From Purpureocillium takamizusanense (lineage: Eukaryota > Ascomycota > Sordariomycetes > Hypocreales > Ophiocordycipitaceae): 64,000 nucleotides of DNA. Made by a program: the position numbers and the translations under genes. Position 1 is the stretch's first letter. Each line of letters opens with the position of its first letter. The stretch is from the NCBI RefSeq assembly GCF_022605165.1, contig NC_063075.1, positions 1,178,001 to 1,242,000 of the forward strand, read 5' to 3'. The notes under the pieces are model-generated. The model was not told where the DNA came from, searched no databases, and saw only the letters and a program-made list of their open reading frames with translations. This document shows positions 1-13,148 of this stretch, piece by piece.

Positions 1-1373
1 CATCACTCGAGGGCCCGAAGCATCAGCGACTACGTCCCGGAGCCCATGACCTCGCCTAAGCGACCCGTGGTCGTCTCGGGCTCGCATGCTAGGAGAGCTC
101 CCTCGGACAGCATGGAGGCGCATATCAGGAGGGAACCCAATTATGCAGAGTCCCGCGGCCTGACTGCCGTTGCACCCCCCCCCACGCCCCCTCCCAGTGA
201 GTCGTCAAGGGACTCGTCCGACGCGACCAAACCCAAGGAATCGCGGTACGAGTATTTTCATGCCCGGACCAGGGGCGACAACAAGCTGCGGCGATGGAGG
301 GCCATCAGCTTCCTTGGCCAGGGCACCTTCAGCCGGGTCATGCTTGCTACAAGTCAGACGGACCCCGGGGGTGGCACAACCACGCAGCCGGGCTCAGGGT
401 CTATGTCGCCCGCCGCCGACGGCAGCTTGGATCGCAAGAAGCTGGTGGCGATCAAGGTCTGTGAACATGGACCCCGTGGCGGCGCGTCTGAGGAGCGCGT
501 CGAGATGAGCCTGAAGCGCGAGCTTGAGATCATGCAGAGCATACATCACCCGTCACTCGTCAACCTCAAAGCGTGGAGTATCGAGCCCACGCGGGCCATC
601 CTGGTGCTGAGCTACTGCCCTGGCGGCGACCTGTTCGACATTGCCACGGCTCACCGGAGCATTTTGAAGCCTGCACTGATGAGGAGAATGTTTGCCGAGA
701 TTGTTGGTGCGGTCGGCTACCTGCACGAGCGGCGCATCGTCCATCGAGACATCAAGCTCGAGAGTAAGTTTAGACCGCCATTCGGTGAAGGGCACCAAGC
801 TGACCTTGTTCAGACGTGCTCGTCAACCTCACGCCGGAAGAGCTCGGAGATCCGGCCATTGACTGGCAGACATTTCCCCATTCAATCGTCACCGTCGCCG
901 ACCTCGGCCTCTCGCGCCGCATCGCTGATGACGAGAAGCTCGAGACGCGATGCGGCTCCGACGATTATGCCGCCCCTGAGGTCATCATGGGCCAGCCCTA
1001 CGACGGCCGCGCCACCGATGCCTGGTCTCTCGGTGTGCTGTTGTACGCCCTGCTCGAGGCCCGTTTGCCCTTCGATCCGCATCCCGGGATGAGCGATGCC
1101 CACCGCATGCGCAGCCGCACCAGCCACCGCATCGCGCGCGTGGAGTGGCGATGGGCCGAGTACGCCGGCGAAGACGGCGACCACGAGGCCAACGAGGCCA
1201 AGTTTGCCGAGAACAACCTCCTCGGCGCCATGGAGATCACCGAGGGTCTCCTCAAGCGGGCTCGCAGTCGCTGGAGCGTCGCCAAGGTGGCCGCGCAAGA
1301 GTGGGTGCGGGATGCCCTCAAGATACCTGGTGGCCTTCAGTTTAGGGAAGAAGACGACGGACAGGAGGTGTAA
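1..1373 (+). CDS. Ser/Thr protein kinase, 5'-partial
   Basis: Protein kinase that would phosphorylate Ser/Thr of an unknown substrate. The frame is already open at base 1, so the start lies outside the window; ATG at 46 is in frame but the codons before it also look coding. Exons are 1-763 and 814-1373 with a 50-nt intron (GTAAGT...CAG, phase 1), giving 440 visible residues. A low-complexity N-terminus of about 90 residues precedes the catalytic domain. Seen motifs, numbered from base 1: glycine loop LGQGTFSRV (about 105-113), VAIK lysine (152), HRDIKLEN (248-255, Asn created by the splice), DLG in place of DFG (284-286) and AAPE (307-310). All catalytic residues are present, so it should be active. 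The activation segment CGSDDYAAPE recalls the fungal Prr1-like group, but that is from memory and weak. Confidence 0.9.
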
Positions 1374-4300
1374 CGACATCAGCTTTTACCTACCTCTTCG
1401 TTTTCCGCCTCGCTCAGCCAATGGACTTGGAGTGGCGCCATTTCGAGTATTGTCCGTCTCCCTTGCCCTGTTTTCTTTGCGATTTAAGACGGACGTGCTA
1501 TTGTTCTCTCACTTCAGCCGCGCGTAATGGAGTTTGTTCACCTCCTATACCTATTTATATGTCCCTAACACAGCTTCACTTCAAAACTTTGCGTCACTAG
1601 GGTCTGTTTTTCTAGGGAATTGTTTCCTTTTACCATGACACATGTTTCTGTTGTTTTGTTCGATTCTCCCCATCCTCTTTCGTTCTCTTCTTTTCGTAAC
1701 GACAGGAGGTGCGGACGGCTTTTGCGATGTTTCAACGGTTAACGATGTATACTGGCGGCGCACGGGCGATGGAACGGGGAGACAGAGGGACGACGGAAAG
1801 GGACAAAGCCAAGAGCAGAAATGGACAGGGGTCGACGGGACAGGAATCGGACAGGTAGGCGTGAACGGAGGAGGACGGACAAACAGATGAGAGGGGCACA
1901 CAGACGGAAACGGATATGATGGGTTGGGATGGTGAGTCCGTTCGCTTCCAAACGCAATTGTTGTATTGTACGTACTCAACGCCGGCGCAGAGCCGGGAAC
2001 CCAAAACACTTGGAATAGAATAGCAGCGGCTGGACAATTGAAGCCCATTGCCCTTGTGGCTACTTGGTACCTGCACTATCGTGTTTATCGCCGCTACTGT
2101 CTGCAAATCACTATGTTTACTGCACCAGCACCTGATGATTGCTACCATGTGTGTATTGTAACTTCGCACATATCTACTTTTTCGTGCGGACGTCGTACTA
2201 CATATACATGCATACGACGTACAGTCAAGGGAGAGAAGTAACTAACCTGGCCCTGCTCGCTGCCTTGACTACGTACGCACTTTCTTTTTCTGCTCGGACA
2301 TGGCCGACTGGCGGGACCGTGGGTGGCCGCTGGGAACCGGCCCTCCTCCCTCCCCCGTTTTCATTTTGTATGTACGAAGTACTATATCGCACGCCTCCTA
2401 TACCGTAGAGGAGGGTAGTAAACGTACTGTATGTAGCATGCAGCAGCGAAAAAAAAAACACGGTGGCAAAACTTTATACGCATGTACGTACGTACTCCGT
2501 ACCTGGGATTTCCTTTCTTCTTTCTTTTGTTTCCTTGTTCATGATCTTCGGAGCATGACGAACCAACAAACAGCCCAGTGCATAGAGCCATCATCCAGAA
2601 CATCGGGAAATGACCCTGGCCCCCACCCCCCAATAGGATACAGATGGTATTGCATATGTACAGTACTTACCAACGTTAGTATTTGACGCTCCCGTGGGCA
2701 AGGTCGTGCCTGCCAAGCTGGATGTTGCCCCGGCAAAGGGCGCGCCAACAAACGCGCAAAGTGGTCTGATATATGAGCATGAGCTCGGGCCGGGGACTGG
2801 CATCTAGCGTGGCCATTCTGCGCACCTCGTTACGCTTTGTGCATTCTCTCTCCCCTTCACCTACGTCGGACGCGTCCGTCTCGGGGATCGAGCTGACCTC
2901 ACCGCGGTTTCCCCCCAAGGCGAAAGCAAAACGGGGCGGATCTCGGCTGCCGGATGTTGACGGGCGTCGGACGCGTCGGCGCCGTGGATCGGGACTCTGG
3001 CCGGGACCGTGAGGGGCGACGAACAATATCTGCAGGCGAAACATTTCGGTAACGAACATTGGCCTGCGTTAGTATGCATCTTCCTCCCCGTTTCCGCGCA
3101 TGTATGGGTGGCCTTTGAGAGCCGCGCTCCTTGCCCAACCTGACAGGCCCTTCCGTCGAAGCCTGTCACGCCGCCTGGCATGATGCCAGGTACGTGGCAT
3201 CTGTGAGGGTGTGCGACCCATGAGAGAGCGTCCAGTCTTTCCCTTTTGCGGCTCAATGGGGCAGCGGCCGACCAGCAGCTGCCACTTTCGATAACATACA
3301 TACGGAGTACGTACGAGCTCTTGTCGTTCAGCGCAGCCAGCTAAAGAAGAGGGGGAGTCGATAGGGCTTGCCCACGCGGCGCGCAAGACACATCGCTGTT
3401 GCGAGTGTCTTAATATAGAAGCATGGCCACCGTTTCCCGAACGCCAAAGTCACGTTGGTCGTCTCTTGTACGAATCACTCTCCGACCGACTGGTGCAATC
3501 AAAGACGATCTTGTCTTACCGCGACGGCCGACGACAGACGAAAGGCGAACACTGTGTCTGAGACAGTTCGGGGGAAGCCTGACCTTGTCGCCCGTCGAAG
3601 CCTGGGCTGCATCGGCTCAGTGTTGGTCGGACCCTTAGTGCGCGCCCTTCACTCGGGACGGGCAGACAGACAGAGACGTTGGCCAAGAAGGAGAGCAACA
3701 TAGTCTCGACGACAACGATGTCCCTTGGCGGAACGGTGCCGTCTCACGCGCCAGGGGCAGGATGCAAGGCGGCAGACCCGGGCGAGCATGGATGAGAGGG
3801 AAAGCAGCAGGCTCACGCTCGCATGATGACCGGCTTCCGATGCAGCTCGGTGAGCTTGGCAGACGGGAGGCAGGCAAAGCACGGTGAGCCGTGGCGACGA
3901 GCAACGCGCGATGGCGGCCCATTCTAGAACGATGCACCCTGCAGTGTTGCGCCTGTCGTGACGGGCCAGACCAAACACACAGTCCCCTGCCAGGCTCTTG
4001 CCGGGTACTGTGCAGCTGGACGCGAGTGAGGCAGCCAGTAGGTCCATGGGACAGTCCGTAATCTGGATCGTAGCTCAAGACGTGCCCGATCAGAAGCAAA
4101 CGTGAAACCAGTCCAGGAGAAGCTTCTCGAGTCGATCATCAAAGCTCGATTTGTCGCGCCGTGGCTCCGATGACGATGATGCTGCGACGGACCCCCAGTT
4201 TTCCCATCAAAGAATGGAAGGTAGCGCAAGTGGGCCACGGGGCTGTAAAGCTGATACACGGAGACCAGGCCATCGGTCTCCATCACGGGCCCATCAGCCA

Positions 4301-7300
4301 GGCAGGGCAGCAGCAGGGCAGCCCGCGCCGCTCGCAAGGCTGAGAGAGCCCAAGAAGGTGGCTCATCATTGCCTCGAACGCGAAACAGTCAAGGTCTGAC
4401 TCAGGGGAATCACGCCAGAGCTCGCGTCGAGCTGAGCTGAGTGAGCGAGCGATGCGCCGGACGAGCCGCTGGCAAGGCAAGGGGACACGGTGAATGAGAA
4501 TGCGGTAGAGCTAAGCCTTCGTTATCACTTGCCTGTTGAGTTCAGACGCTGTCGTATGCGTCGGGCCAGAACCCGAGGTTGGTCATCGCCATGCTGATGA
4601 GGCTGTCGCCTTTATCCCAGAAGAGGAGGTCGTTTGGACGCGGCCAATCAGCCAAGCCCGCCGCCAACGGCTATTACCGGACGCGCAGTCAATCCCAGGC
4701 AGGATGGAGTAATAGCAGCTGGCCATATCGACGTCTCTGAGCCGCCGCCGCCGCCTCTCGTCGTCTCCTTCTGCCAGAGTCCGATGTGGGCGTCTGCTGC
4801 GCGAGACGTCGATCTTGTCACCACGCTGGGGCCCAGTGATGTCGCAGGTCGTGGACGGCCGCGGTGGGCATCCGTACCTCGAATTTCCCTTTTCTCTGTT
4901 TAATGCCCAGACGAGACCCTACTGGTCCTAACCGGTTCGAACCGGGGGTAGGTCACGCCAACGTAGGGAGGGAGAGGGGGTCCCCCCTCGTCATGGACCA
5001 CGTACCTGGTGGCTGGTCACGGGATGCGCAGCTTTCATTAGCGAGGGGAACAAACGCGTTGTCGTGCTTGATGCCCCCTCCGTCATGTGTGCTGGATGGC
5101 AGCTTCATCGGCCTTCGTGTCTCTCGTGTGAGTCGGGGTTTGCCCTGAGCTGCCGGCCTTATTGACCGTCTTGGAGGCAGGGCCGGCTCTCGACCGAACG
5201 ACTGCCACGGCAGATACTGTACAGTACGGTACGTGGCATGGCATGATCAAGCCAGTCCCGACGTGGACCAACATGACCCCTTCGTCCTGGACGCGGTGCT
5301 CCGTCGATACTAACGTAGTGTGCTGGGTCGGGACTCCCCTGCTCTGGACTCAACGGCTGCTGGGGTCCGCGAAGAGTGCAACCTTTTAGGCGCCCCCTCC
5401 AATCCAACCTTCGCGGCTCCCCAGACGCCATTGTGTGCGGGGTCAGTCAGGTACGGCATCACCAAGAATCCCGTGCTTGGTGAAGGCGGCGGCGACACTG
5501 GTTCATGGGACGTCGCGATTTTGCGTTTGCCGCAACCAGTGCGCCGCTCTCTCAAGAGCTGCCATGGGTGGCTCGCATCCAGCCGACATGATACCATTGG
5601 TATCCACGGTTCGGAACGTCCGGTGCCGCTGTGTTCCTCCTGCCAGGCACGAGTGAGACGTGTGCCCTTGACAAGCATCTGGGCCTCGACAGCCCCGGCG
5701 TGCATAGATATTGCTTGCTTGATGAACAGCGCCAGGCCAGAACGCGAGTGGATGGAGCCGGGCCCGGCTTGCCCTGCTCAAGAGGCAAAGGCCTGGCCCG
5801 GGCCTGAAGCTTTTACGTGATCGGCCCCCAAGCATGGGTGGTGGTGGCGTTGGAGAGCGTCTCCTGCTGCTGCTGGTCCCAAATAAAACCAGGCTTCCCC
5901 GGAACCCATCCCACCACACACACCCGCATTGTGGCACAAGCCTCCTGGAGCCATGATGACCCCCGCTTGTGCGGAGGGAAGTAGCAGTTGGGGGTTGTTG
6001 GTTAGATTTCGCGCGCAGATACACACACGCACACACACACACAACACACAGTGGTGTCATGTCTCGCCACCGGGTCATCACGATCCTGCTACGGAGGCAT
6101 GACAGTAGTAGCAACTACCGCACTGTAGTATGAGCAGGTGCAGGCGACAACTTTGAGGGTTGTCACCGCTCTTGATACCTACTCCTGTCACACGTCATGG
6201 CTGTTGGCCGTCGCCTTGTGCGACGCGGGAAAAGGACTGTTGATGCATCCATCGGTGAGGGGTCGAGTGCTGCTATTTGTGTGCACTGCGCTCGGTGCGT
6301 GTCTTTCGGCATACCATGCCACGTTGTTGGTCGCCGTCTCTGCAGTTGGTCTCAAGTCAGCTGAATGAGGGCAATTGGTGCAGAGCGCGTGCCGCCAGGT
6401 CCTTGCGAGTTGCTTGCCAGGCAGACCATGCTCGCCCAGCCCACGTTGAGGTGGGCGGGCTCGTGGCAGATCGCTCCATCCCCACAAAGACCCTAAATCT
6501 CGAGAATTGTCTCTCCCGATCGGCTCCCATGGCCGCCATCTTTGTCTGTCTGTCCGTACGAAGGGGCCAGTGAATTGAGCTTCACCTGATCGCCCCCGGT
6601 CTGGGGATGCCTGTAGCGTGTGCCAGTCGGAGGAAGCGTCGTGAGGGTCTGTAAGCATCGGGCAGAACTACGCGCACCTGTTCTTTCGCACGCGAGGCCG
6701 GGAATTGCTGCTGCATGCATCGGGGTGGTCAGTGACGGAGCCAGCGAGCCGCGGACCTTGCACCCCTGGCCAGACCCGCCTGCCCATGTTTCCAAGTCCC
6801 TCGCTGGCCACTGGCGCCATCGTGAGTGGCTCCGGCTTCAGGCCCCGTCGGCTTGGCGATTCGCTCTCAGGGCACTCGCTGCCTGAGTCGTGCGCATTCC
6901 CCACCGCCAGCGTGTGTCGTGGTTGGGGCTCGCTCTGGAGCTGGAGCTGGAGCTGGAGCTGGAGCCCGCTCTTTCGGAGCCTCTGATGAGCGTCTCTCGC
7001 CTCGGCCCAGCCAGCCAAGGAGCGGTCGTGGAGACATACATACGCTCCAGCCAAGGCTTCGTCGTCGACTGTGGTCCATGCTCTCGCGGATGATAGGCAG
7101 GCAGCACAGCATCCGAGAGTGAGCATGGGTCGACATCCGCCTGCTGGGCTTCGCCATCGCACCGCCGGCGGCTGTCGCTTACCGGACGCTTTGGTGCTGT
7201 CTGTACAAACTAACTTAGTAGTATGAACGCACGTCGATCCGAGGTGCAGCCAAGGCAGGCCAAGGAGGCGGCAAGACAAGACAGGCAGAGCGCCCAGCAG

Positions 7301-8879
7301 ACAGACAACGGCCCGTTTGCACAGCTGCGTCGTCGCTTGGGGTGGTGCAGCATCGCGGTACCCGCCTCGTTGGTGCGGCGCACCACATTGTGCCAGTGCC
7401 AGCCCTCCACTGCCTCCCGGCCATCATCCGGGCCGTGGCGCCGCCACGAGGAGATCCGATCATGGGTGCGTTGCGGCCGCTATGCTCAGCGCTGGGGCGG
7501 CAGAGAGAAGACTCGGCGAGAGGCTGAGTGAGGCAGCACGCCCGAAGACAGGAAGGGGTCGCCATCGTCGTCGGGAGAGAGGCTGTCCGTTCGTCATCGT
7601 CGTACGGCAGTCCGGCGTCAGACATCACAAGCCCGCCCGCTCTCCTGGTGCCCGTTGGCGATGCGCGAAGGCGTCCCCGGGGGCGCCGGCCCATTTCTTT
7701 CTTCTCTTGTGGCGTCCCCCCTCCTCGTCCCCCCCTCCGACGAATCATGGCCGCGGACGACAGGCGGAATCCTTCTGGAACCGCTTCTCGTCCCCGGCCT
7801 GTCTGACTTTGGCGGACGCAGTGCCTTGGGGCCGTCCCCAGCTCGGGAGCCCTGAGGTGTGCCAGGAGTGGTATCATGCCGTCGTGATTGGCGCCTTTGC
7901 CTCGTGTGCGGTGGCTCACGGCCATATCACCTTCTTCTTCAGGCCGACGGTGGCATTCCCACACATGCCGTCCCCCCCCCCCCATCCATCCACCCTCCGC
8001 CGCCCAGCTCAGTGCCCTCCGCCGCCGTCTTCCCATCTGCTTCGCCTGTCGCAATGCCAGCCCAGCCCGCATTAGGTTACATCCCCTCTCCGCCGCCGCG
8101 CTCTTTACTCTCCCCCCCGTCCGTCCTGCCCACTCTCCACTTCACTTCACCCGTCGTCTCGTCTGGCAGCCCAGGCCTGTGCTGTGCTGTGAAAGGTCGT
8201 AGGCAGCCTGCGCCGTCCGGCCCCGTCCTGTGCGCTCTCTCTTTCTCTCCGTCTCTCTCGCTCTCTCGCTCTCTTCCCTTATCTTGCCCCAGCGGAGCTG
8301 ACCCCAGCCCCAAGACTTTCCCCCAGACACCGTTGTCGAAACAGGCTATTGGCTTTCCCTTCCTGGCAACTTAGGCGAGGGAACTTTTGCTCCCTCTCAC
8401 CTCCTGCGCGCGTGGCTTGGCCTCCACAGCAGCGGCAGCAGCAGGCTCTCACCCTCGCCAACGTCGACGCTGGGCAACGGTGCAGCGACCCAGCCAGCCG
8501 TCGTGGGGAGAGCGCCCTATCGATCTCCTGTCCACATCAGTCAACTCCCGGCGACGAAATCGACCCTGCCCATCCGTCTTCGCCTTACCATTTCGATCTG
8601 ATACGACGTCGGCCGGCCTGCTCTCGTTCTTCCGTGGTTTTGTGCCCTCATTCGTAACGGGGCGAGTATGGGCTCTCCTGCCGGCCTGGCAGTCCTTTCG
8701 TCCTCCGTCCCGGTCTGTTAACCCGGCTCGCCACTGCCACGAGTGATGAATCCTCGTGTCGGCGACTGAGCTACCCCCAACCGAGGCTCTCGACTCGTTC
8801 GAGTCTCGCCCATCAAACTGACTGACTTCCAGCCGGCCGACCGAGCGTTCTCGCTCAGTCTGTGTGGCTCGTCGTCGTC
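1374..8879. other. 7.5 kb gap without a recognisable gene
   Basis: No reading frame here looks coding: the longest ones (about 200-285 codons) are Arg/Pro/Ser-rich and mirrored on both strands, as expected of GC-rich DNA. Visible structure: short GTAC palindromes at 2372-2382, 2484-2502 and 3301-3314; a CA-rich run near 6020-6054; a (CTGGAG)n tract at about 6935-6965; and a pyrimidine-rich stretch at about 8220-8280 that resembles the leader or core promoter of the Clr5-domain gene starting at 8880. The left few hundred bases should hold the kinase 3' UTR. Confidence 0.6.
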
Positions 8880-11568
8880 ATGTTTAACAATCAGTCGAAT
8901 AAGCCTCATCCCACCGGCTATGACAACGACACTTTCGGCTTCTCCCCACAGCCCTGGACCAGGTTCGACACAAACCATGGCACGACATCGTCGGCGGTAC
9001 CCCCTCACCACTCTAGCCATGGAGGCAATCAATCTTTCCACGCCTCCACCGACATGGACTGGTCAACAACATCGTCCGAAGTTCCGTCCGGCTACCATAA
9101 CGACGACGCCCAAGGTCCCAACGAAATGGAGCTCGACAGTCTGGCGTCTGGAGGCGGCGTCGGCCGTCTGGTAGCCCATTTCGAGAACAAAAGCTTCAAC
9201 CCGTTCGAGAACAAGAGCCCTGCGCCTCCGCTCCCTCCCCGGCCCAGCCACAGCGTCCAGATCCCTCAGCAGTCACCCCAAGTCGTCCAAAGGCCTCAGT
9301 TTGACAATATCGGATATTTTGGTTCGCACGGTACCGCCTCGAACGGCTTCAACCCCAATCGCATCGCGACGCCAGTCCAGAGCCCCGTCGAGTCCCAGTG
9401 GGGCTCGTTCAGCATGCAATCGAGGATGATGAGTCCTATTGCGACCAATTCGCCCGCCATACCGTTCAGTGGATTCCAGGACAATTCTCGCGTGACCAGC
9501 CCAGGGGTCGGGCCTTCGTCTGGCCCGTTCGGGAATCTAGATGACTTCATGTCCGGGAACCGAGTTCAAAGCCCAATCGCGCCCTCGCCCATGCCGTCGT
9601 CTCAAATGGCACCGTCGCCGATGATGGCCTCTCCGTTGGTGGCGTCTCCCACGCAAACGGCACCGCCAGTGGGAGGCACGCCTGGGTTCGAGATATGGCG
9701 CCCCCCAGGATCGGTTACTATCAAGACGGAGCCTCAAACCCCCAACCCGATCGCCAGTCCCGGCGGCTACTTCAAGCCGCCCGTACCAACGACACCGAAA
9801 CCGAACATGAACGCCGGAAACCAGTTCATCCTTGAGTTTAACCCCACTGCCAGTGCCAAAGCCAAGGGTAAGGCTCCCGCGAAGCCTCCAAGGCCGCGGG
9901 TCTTGCCACCAGTGCCGGCACCATTCAGTCCAGAGGTGAAGCAAGAGCCGGCAACACCGCAGCCCTCCGATGTGCCGCCTTCATCCACCCCTCTGTCGGT
10001 AAGTGTTGTCCAAATTTTCTTCTGGGGCTCCGCTGATTGCTCGATCCAGAATCAGAGGCAAGGATCGATTACTCTCCGTGCTCAGGGTGGAACTCGACCG
10101 TCACGGGAACAGGTTCCTGCTGAGGCTTGGGAGCAATTCAAGTCAACCATCCGAACCCTCTATCTCGAGGAGAGAAGACCGCTGAAAGAAGTCATGGCTA
10201 TCATGGCCGAAAAGTACAACTTTCAAGCAACGTAAGTCTCATATAATTTACATGTGATTCCTGGAGTGGCGGTTGCGTGAGCTCACATATTGCAGACCAA
10301 AGATGTACAAGACGCGATTTTCTCAATGGGGCTTCGTAAAGAACAACACAGAGGAGGAAGTTAAGCGGCTATTGTCGATGAAGTTCCAGCGCGACGCCGA
10401 GGGTAAGGTGTCCGAATTCGTCCGAAACGGAAGGGTCGTCAACCTGGGCACATATCTGAAGAGGAAGGGCGTGACCGAGTACGACCTGATCGACTTCGAG
10501 CTTCCCGCCGATCTACCAGCCCATGTGCGATGCCGGACGCCGACGCCACCTCCAACACCAGGCTATCTGCAGTCGCCGGACCTCGTGCGAGCCCAGGAAC
10601 TGGTCGTTGGGAACATGAGGAAGGCATTCCTCCACAGCAGGCAGTTTGAGGTGGAAACGGACGCCCAGATTGGCTGGCCCGTGACCATGGTCTGGGGCGC
10701 GGGATCGAGCGATTTGCTAATGGAGGCCAACTTTTATTTCGAAGCCAGGGACGCCGACCAGGGCGGCCACTTCCTCATGCGGGCGTTCAAGCAGCTGGAG
10801 CTTGACCTGAAGAAGCTCTCCCCGCTTGGCATCAATGAGCTCCTCCTGGGCATGGTTCATCGTGACCCCGGCATGATGACGGCGCTTTGCAAGTACCTGG
10901 CGGCGTACTCGAGCACCAACCTGGAGCGGTCGCATCCCCTTCGACAAATCTTCACTTGCCTGTACGAGGTTCAGCAAAAGCACGGCTCTGTGACGCTATC
11001 GGAGCTGCTCTGGGGGAGCTTCCCGACAATCGCGGATGAGCTCGAGGCCATATATAGCCGCCGCCACCCATACGTTGCACGGACGTGGATCGATCTGGCC
11101 CTGTTTTATAACCACGTCAACCCAGAGCGACTGGAGAAGCTCGTCATTGAGCTGCGGGCGCTCCAGCGCCCCCTGGACCAGCGGCATGGCACCAATAGCG
11201 TCGAGTCGCTGACGTTGCGCTACGCCATCCTGCAGCTGCTGTATGCTGCATCGCCGAACAGTGACGCGACGAAGCATGCTGCGCATGATGTATGGCACCA
11301 TATGCGCGGCATGGGCGTGGTGTTTCCCGTTCGCGACGCCAAACCCAACGTCTACTGCTATCACAGCCCGGTCAAGGTGGACCCGTGGACGAAGCGATGT
11401 CGACGACGATACGATTCTGGCGTCGCCATCTTGGAGACCCATGTTGGGGTCAAGGTACACCCGTATTTCGAGGAAGACTTCCACACGACTGTCCATGCGC
11501 CCGACGCTCAGGAGGCGTGGTCATCGGCCATCAATCATATGCACTCGTCGAAATGGTCTTTCATTTAA
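8880..11568 (+). CDS. Clr5-domain protein with long disordered N-terminus
   Basis: Predicted nuclear protein of 857 residues. Exons are 8880-9998, 10050-10231 and 10296-11568. The start is the ATG at 8880; the frame is open slightly further upstream but has no other ATG there. Residues 1 to about 390 are Ser/Pro/Gln/Asn-rich and probably disordered. A Clr5 domain spans about 398-451, from WEQFKSTIRTLYLEERR to the RFSQWG core, and is completed across intron 2. The C-terminal 400 residues are helical-looking, with no further motif I recognise. Clr5 domains are known from fission yeast Clr5, linked to silencing; many filamentous fungi carry several such proteins of unknown role. Intron 1 (51 nt, GTAAGT...CAG) has a length divisible by 3 and no stop, so its retention would only add 17 residues. 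Confidence 0.85.
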
Positions 11569-13148
11569 CCTTGTCATTCTGCGACTAAGCGTCGCTGCTT
11601 TTGCTGAATTGACGGCCTGGATAAACGAGCAGAAATCTTTAGCTGCCTGTTAAGTTTGTTGGGGTAGGGGGGCACGATACCACACGAGAGACGGCACCAT
11701 TTGAGGCGACAGAAACCTTTTATCCCCCGGGTGAAAAGAAATCGCAGCGAGCAACGCGCTGCGCATCTTGGTGTCTTTTTTTATCAATCATCTCTCTCAG
11801 AGCCTGGAGTCTCGGCACAGTCGAATGTTTTTCATCTGCTTTGGGGGTTTTTCACCGTCAACATTCATCATCTAGTATATCCGCCCGCTGGGTTGCTTTA
11901 TCAGGCCGGCGTTTTTGGATGTTTATCATTGCCATACAAGCGGCATGGCGATTGTGTAAAGTATAAGGTGAGATCTGGTTTTGGGCAACGCTGTCGACGT
12001 TGGTGTGGAGACAGAGGATGAAAAGGTTGAGCGGCTGGCTGGCGATTCACGATGCTGACGACGCTGACGAGGATCGAGTGGCAGGCGGGTTGCTGGTGGC
12101 GAAGAAGGAAGACGGCCTTTGAGCCAACTCAGTTGCTTTGGACGTGGATGGAGGAGACACGAGGGGAAGATGGGGGAAAGTGGGCTGATGAGATGGGAAT
12201 TGCTCCAGAAGCCGAGTCACAGGCGTGGAAAGCAAGGCAAGAGCAGCCGAGCTGTCTCTTGCCCAAACAACATCTTAAGGCATCTACGGCCTCGCAAACG
12301 CCAGAGGCAGCGACACAAACACAAAATTAATGATGCAGAACATCTATGTACTGTGAGAACTTTGCCGAGCACTCATTGCGAATGTGACACCGCCGTGACA
12401 ACCCCGAGCGATGCTGCTCTGATGTGACTCTGTGGTTGTGTCGCATTTGAAACCGTGAACTATGACAACTTGCTGCTTCTCCCCAGGGGCCTTTTGCACG
12501 TGGCCACCGGGATGCTCCTGCGCGAAAGCAAGACAGGCAGTCTCCAATTATAGTATAAAAAGGCCCGAACCACAGGGGTCCAGCAGACGAGGCCGCATTC
12601 CTTCCATATTGCACGGCACCGGCGGGCGAGGAGCCGAGTCTTCGTTTTTCGTCAAGGTGAGGCAGAGATGCTCAGGGCGCAGCAGGTGAGAGACGGCATG
12701 GCCGACAAGGCTTCTCCTGCCAACGCGCAGCACCAGGCCTGTCGGGGTTAGCAGGGCGAGCTTGACGGCTGTTGATCTGCATCAGCTGTCTGGGGGTGGA
12801 GGGCAGATGCAACGTTAACACCAGCCCGGCCTGAGCCGGGAAACACTGACAGGGGCCCTCGGGCAGGCAATCCAGCTGAGGTAAGGGAAGGTACGTACTC
12901 GGGAGGACGCACATATCGTCACTGTGTACCCGGAGATTAACCGCCGCAGAACAGACATGAGCACGGCCCTGGACAAGTTTGCCGCAGCAGCACTAGTCCC
13001 GAGAGCCGGGCACCAATCGAAAGCCCTGCACTAAATAAGCTAGTTAGCCGGAGGTGTCTCAGGCACGGGACCGCTGACGACTGGACAAGCTCCAGCCTCA
13101 CCGAGCCGAAAACTCAAGCCAGTTCCAACCTCACCACTCCCCAGCGCC
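11569..13148. other. Intergenic, 1.6 kb
   Basis: Holds the 3' flank of the Clr5-domain gene and the upstream region of the Trm61-like gene. No coding-like frame or RNA gene was seen. Confidence 0.6.

Noticed and set aside
4920..4960. GGTTCGAACC resembling a tRNA T-loop
   Set aside because: It is a plain palindrome; no acceptor, D-arm or anticodon stem could be paired around it.
7215..8075. Overlapping frames of 250-285 codons on both strands
   Set aside because: Low-complexity Arg/Gly/Pro compositions that mirror each other; no start context, domain or splice logic.
8862..8879. GTG-initiated extension of the Clr5-domain protein
   Set aside because: It is only an open frame upstream of the first ATG at 8880.
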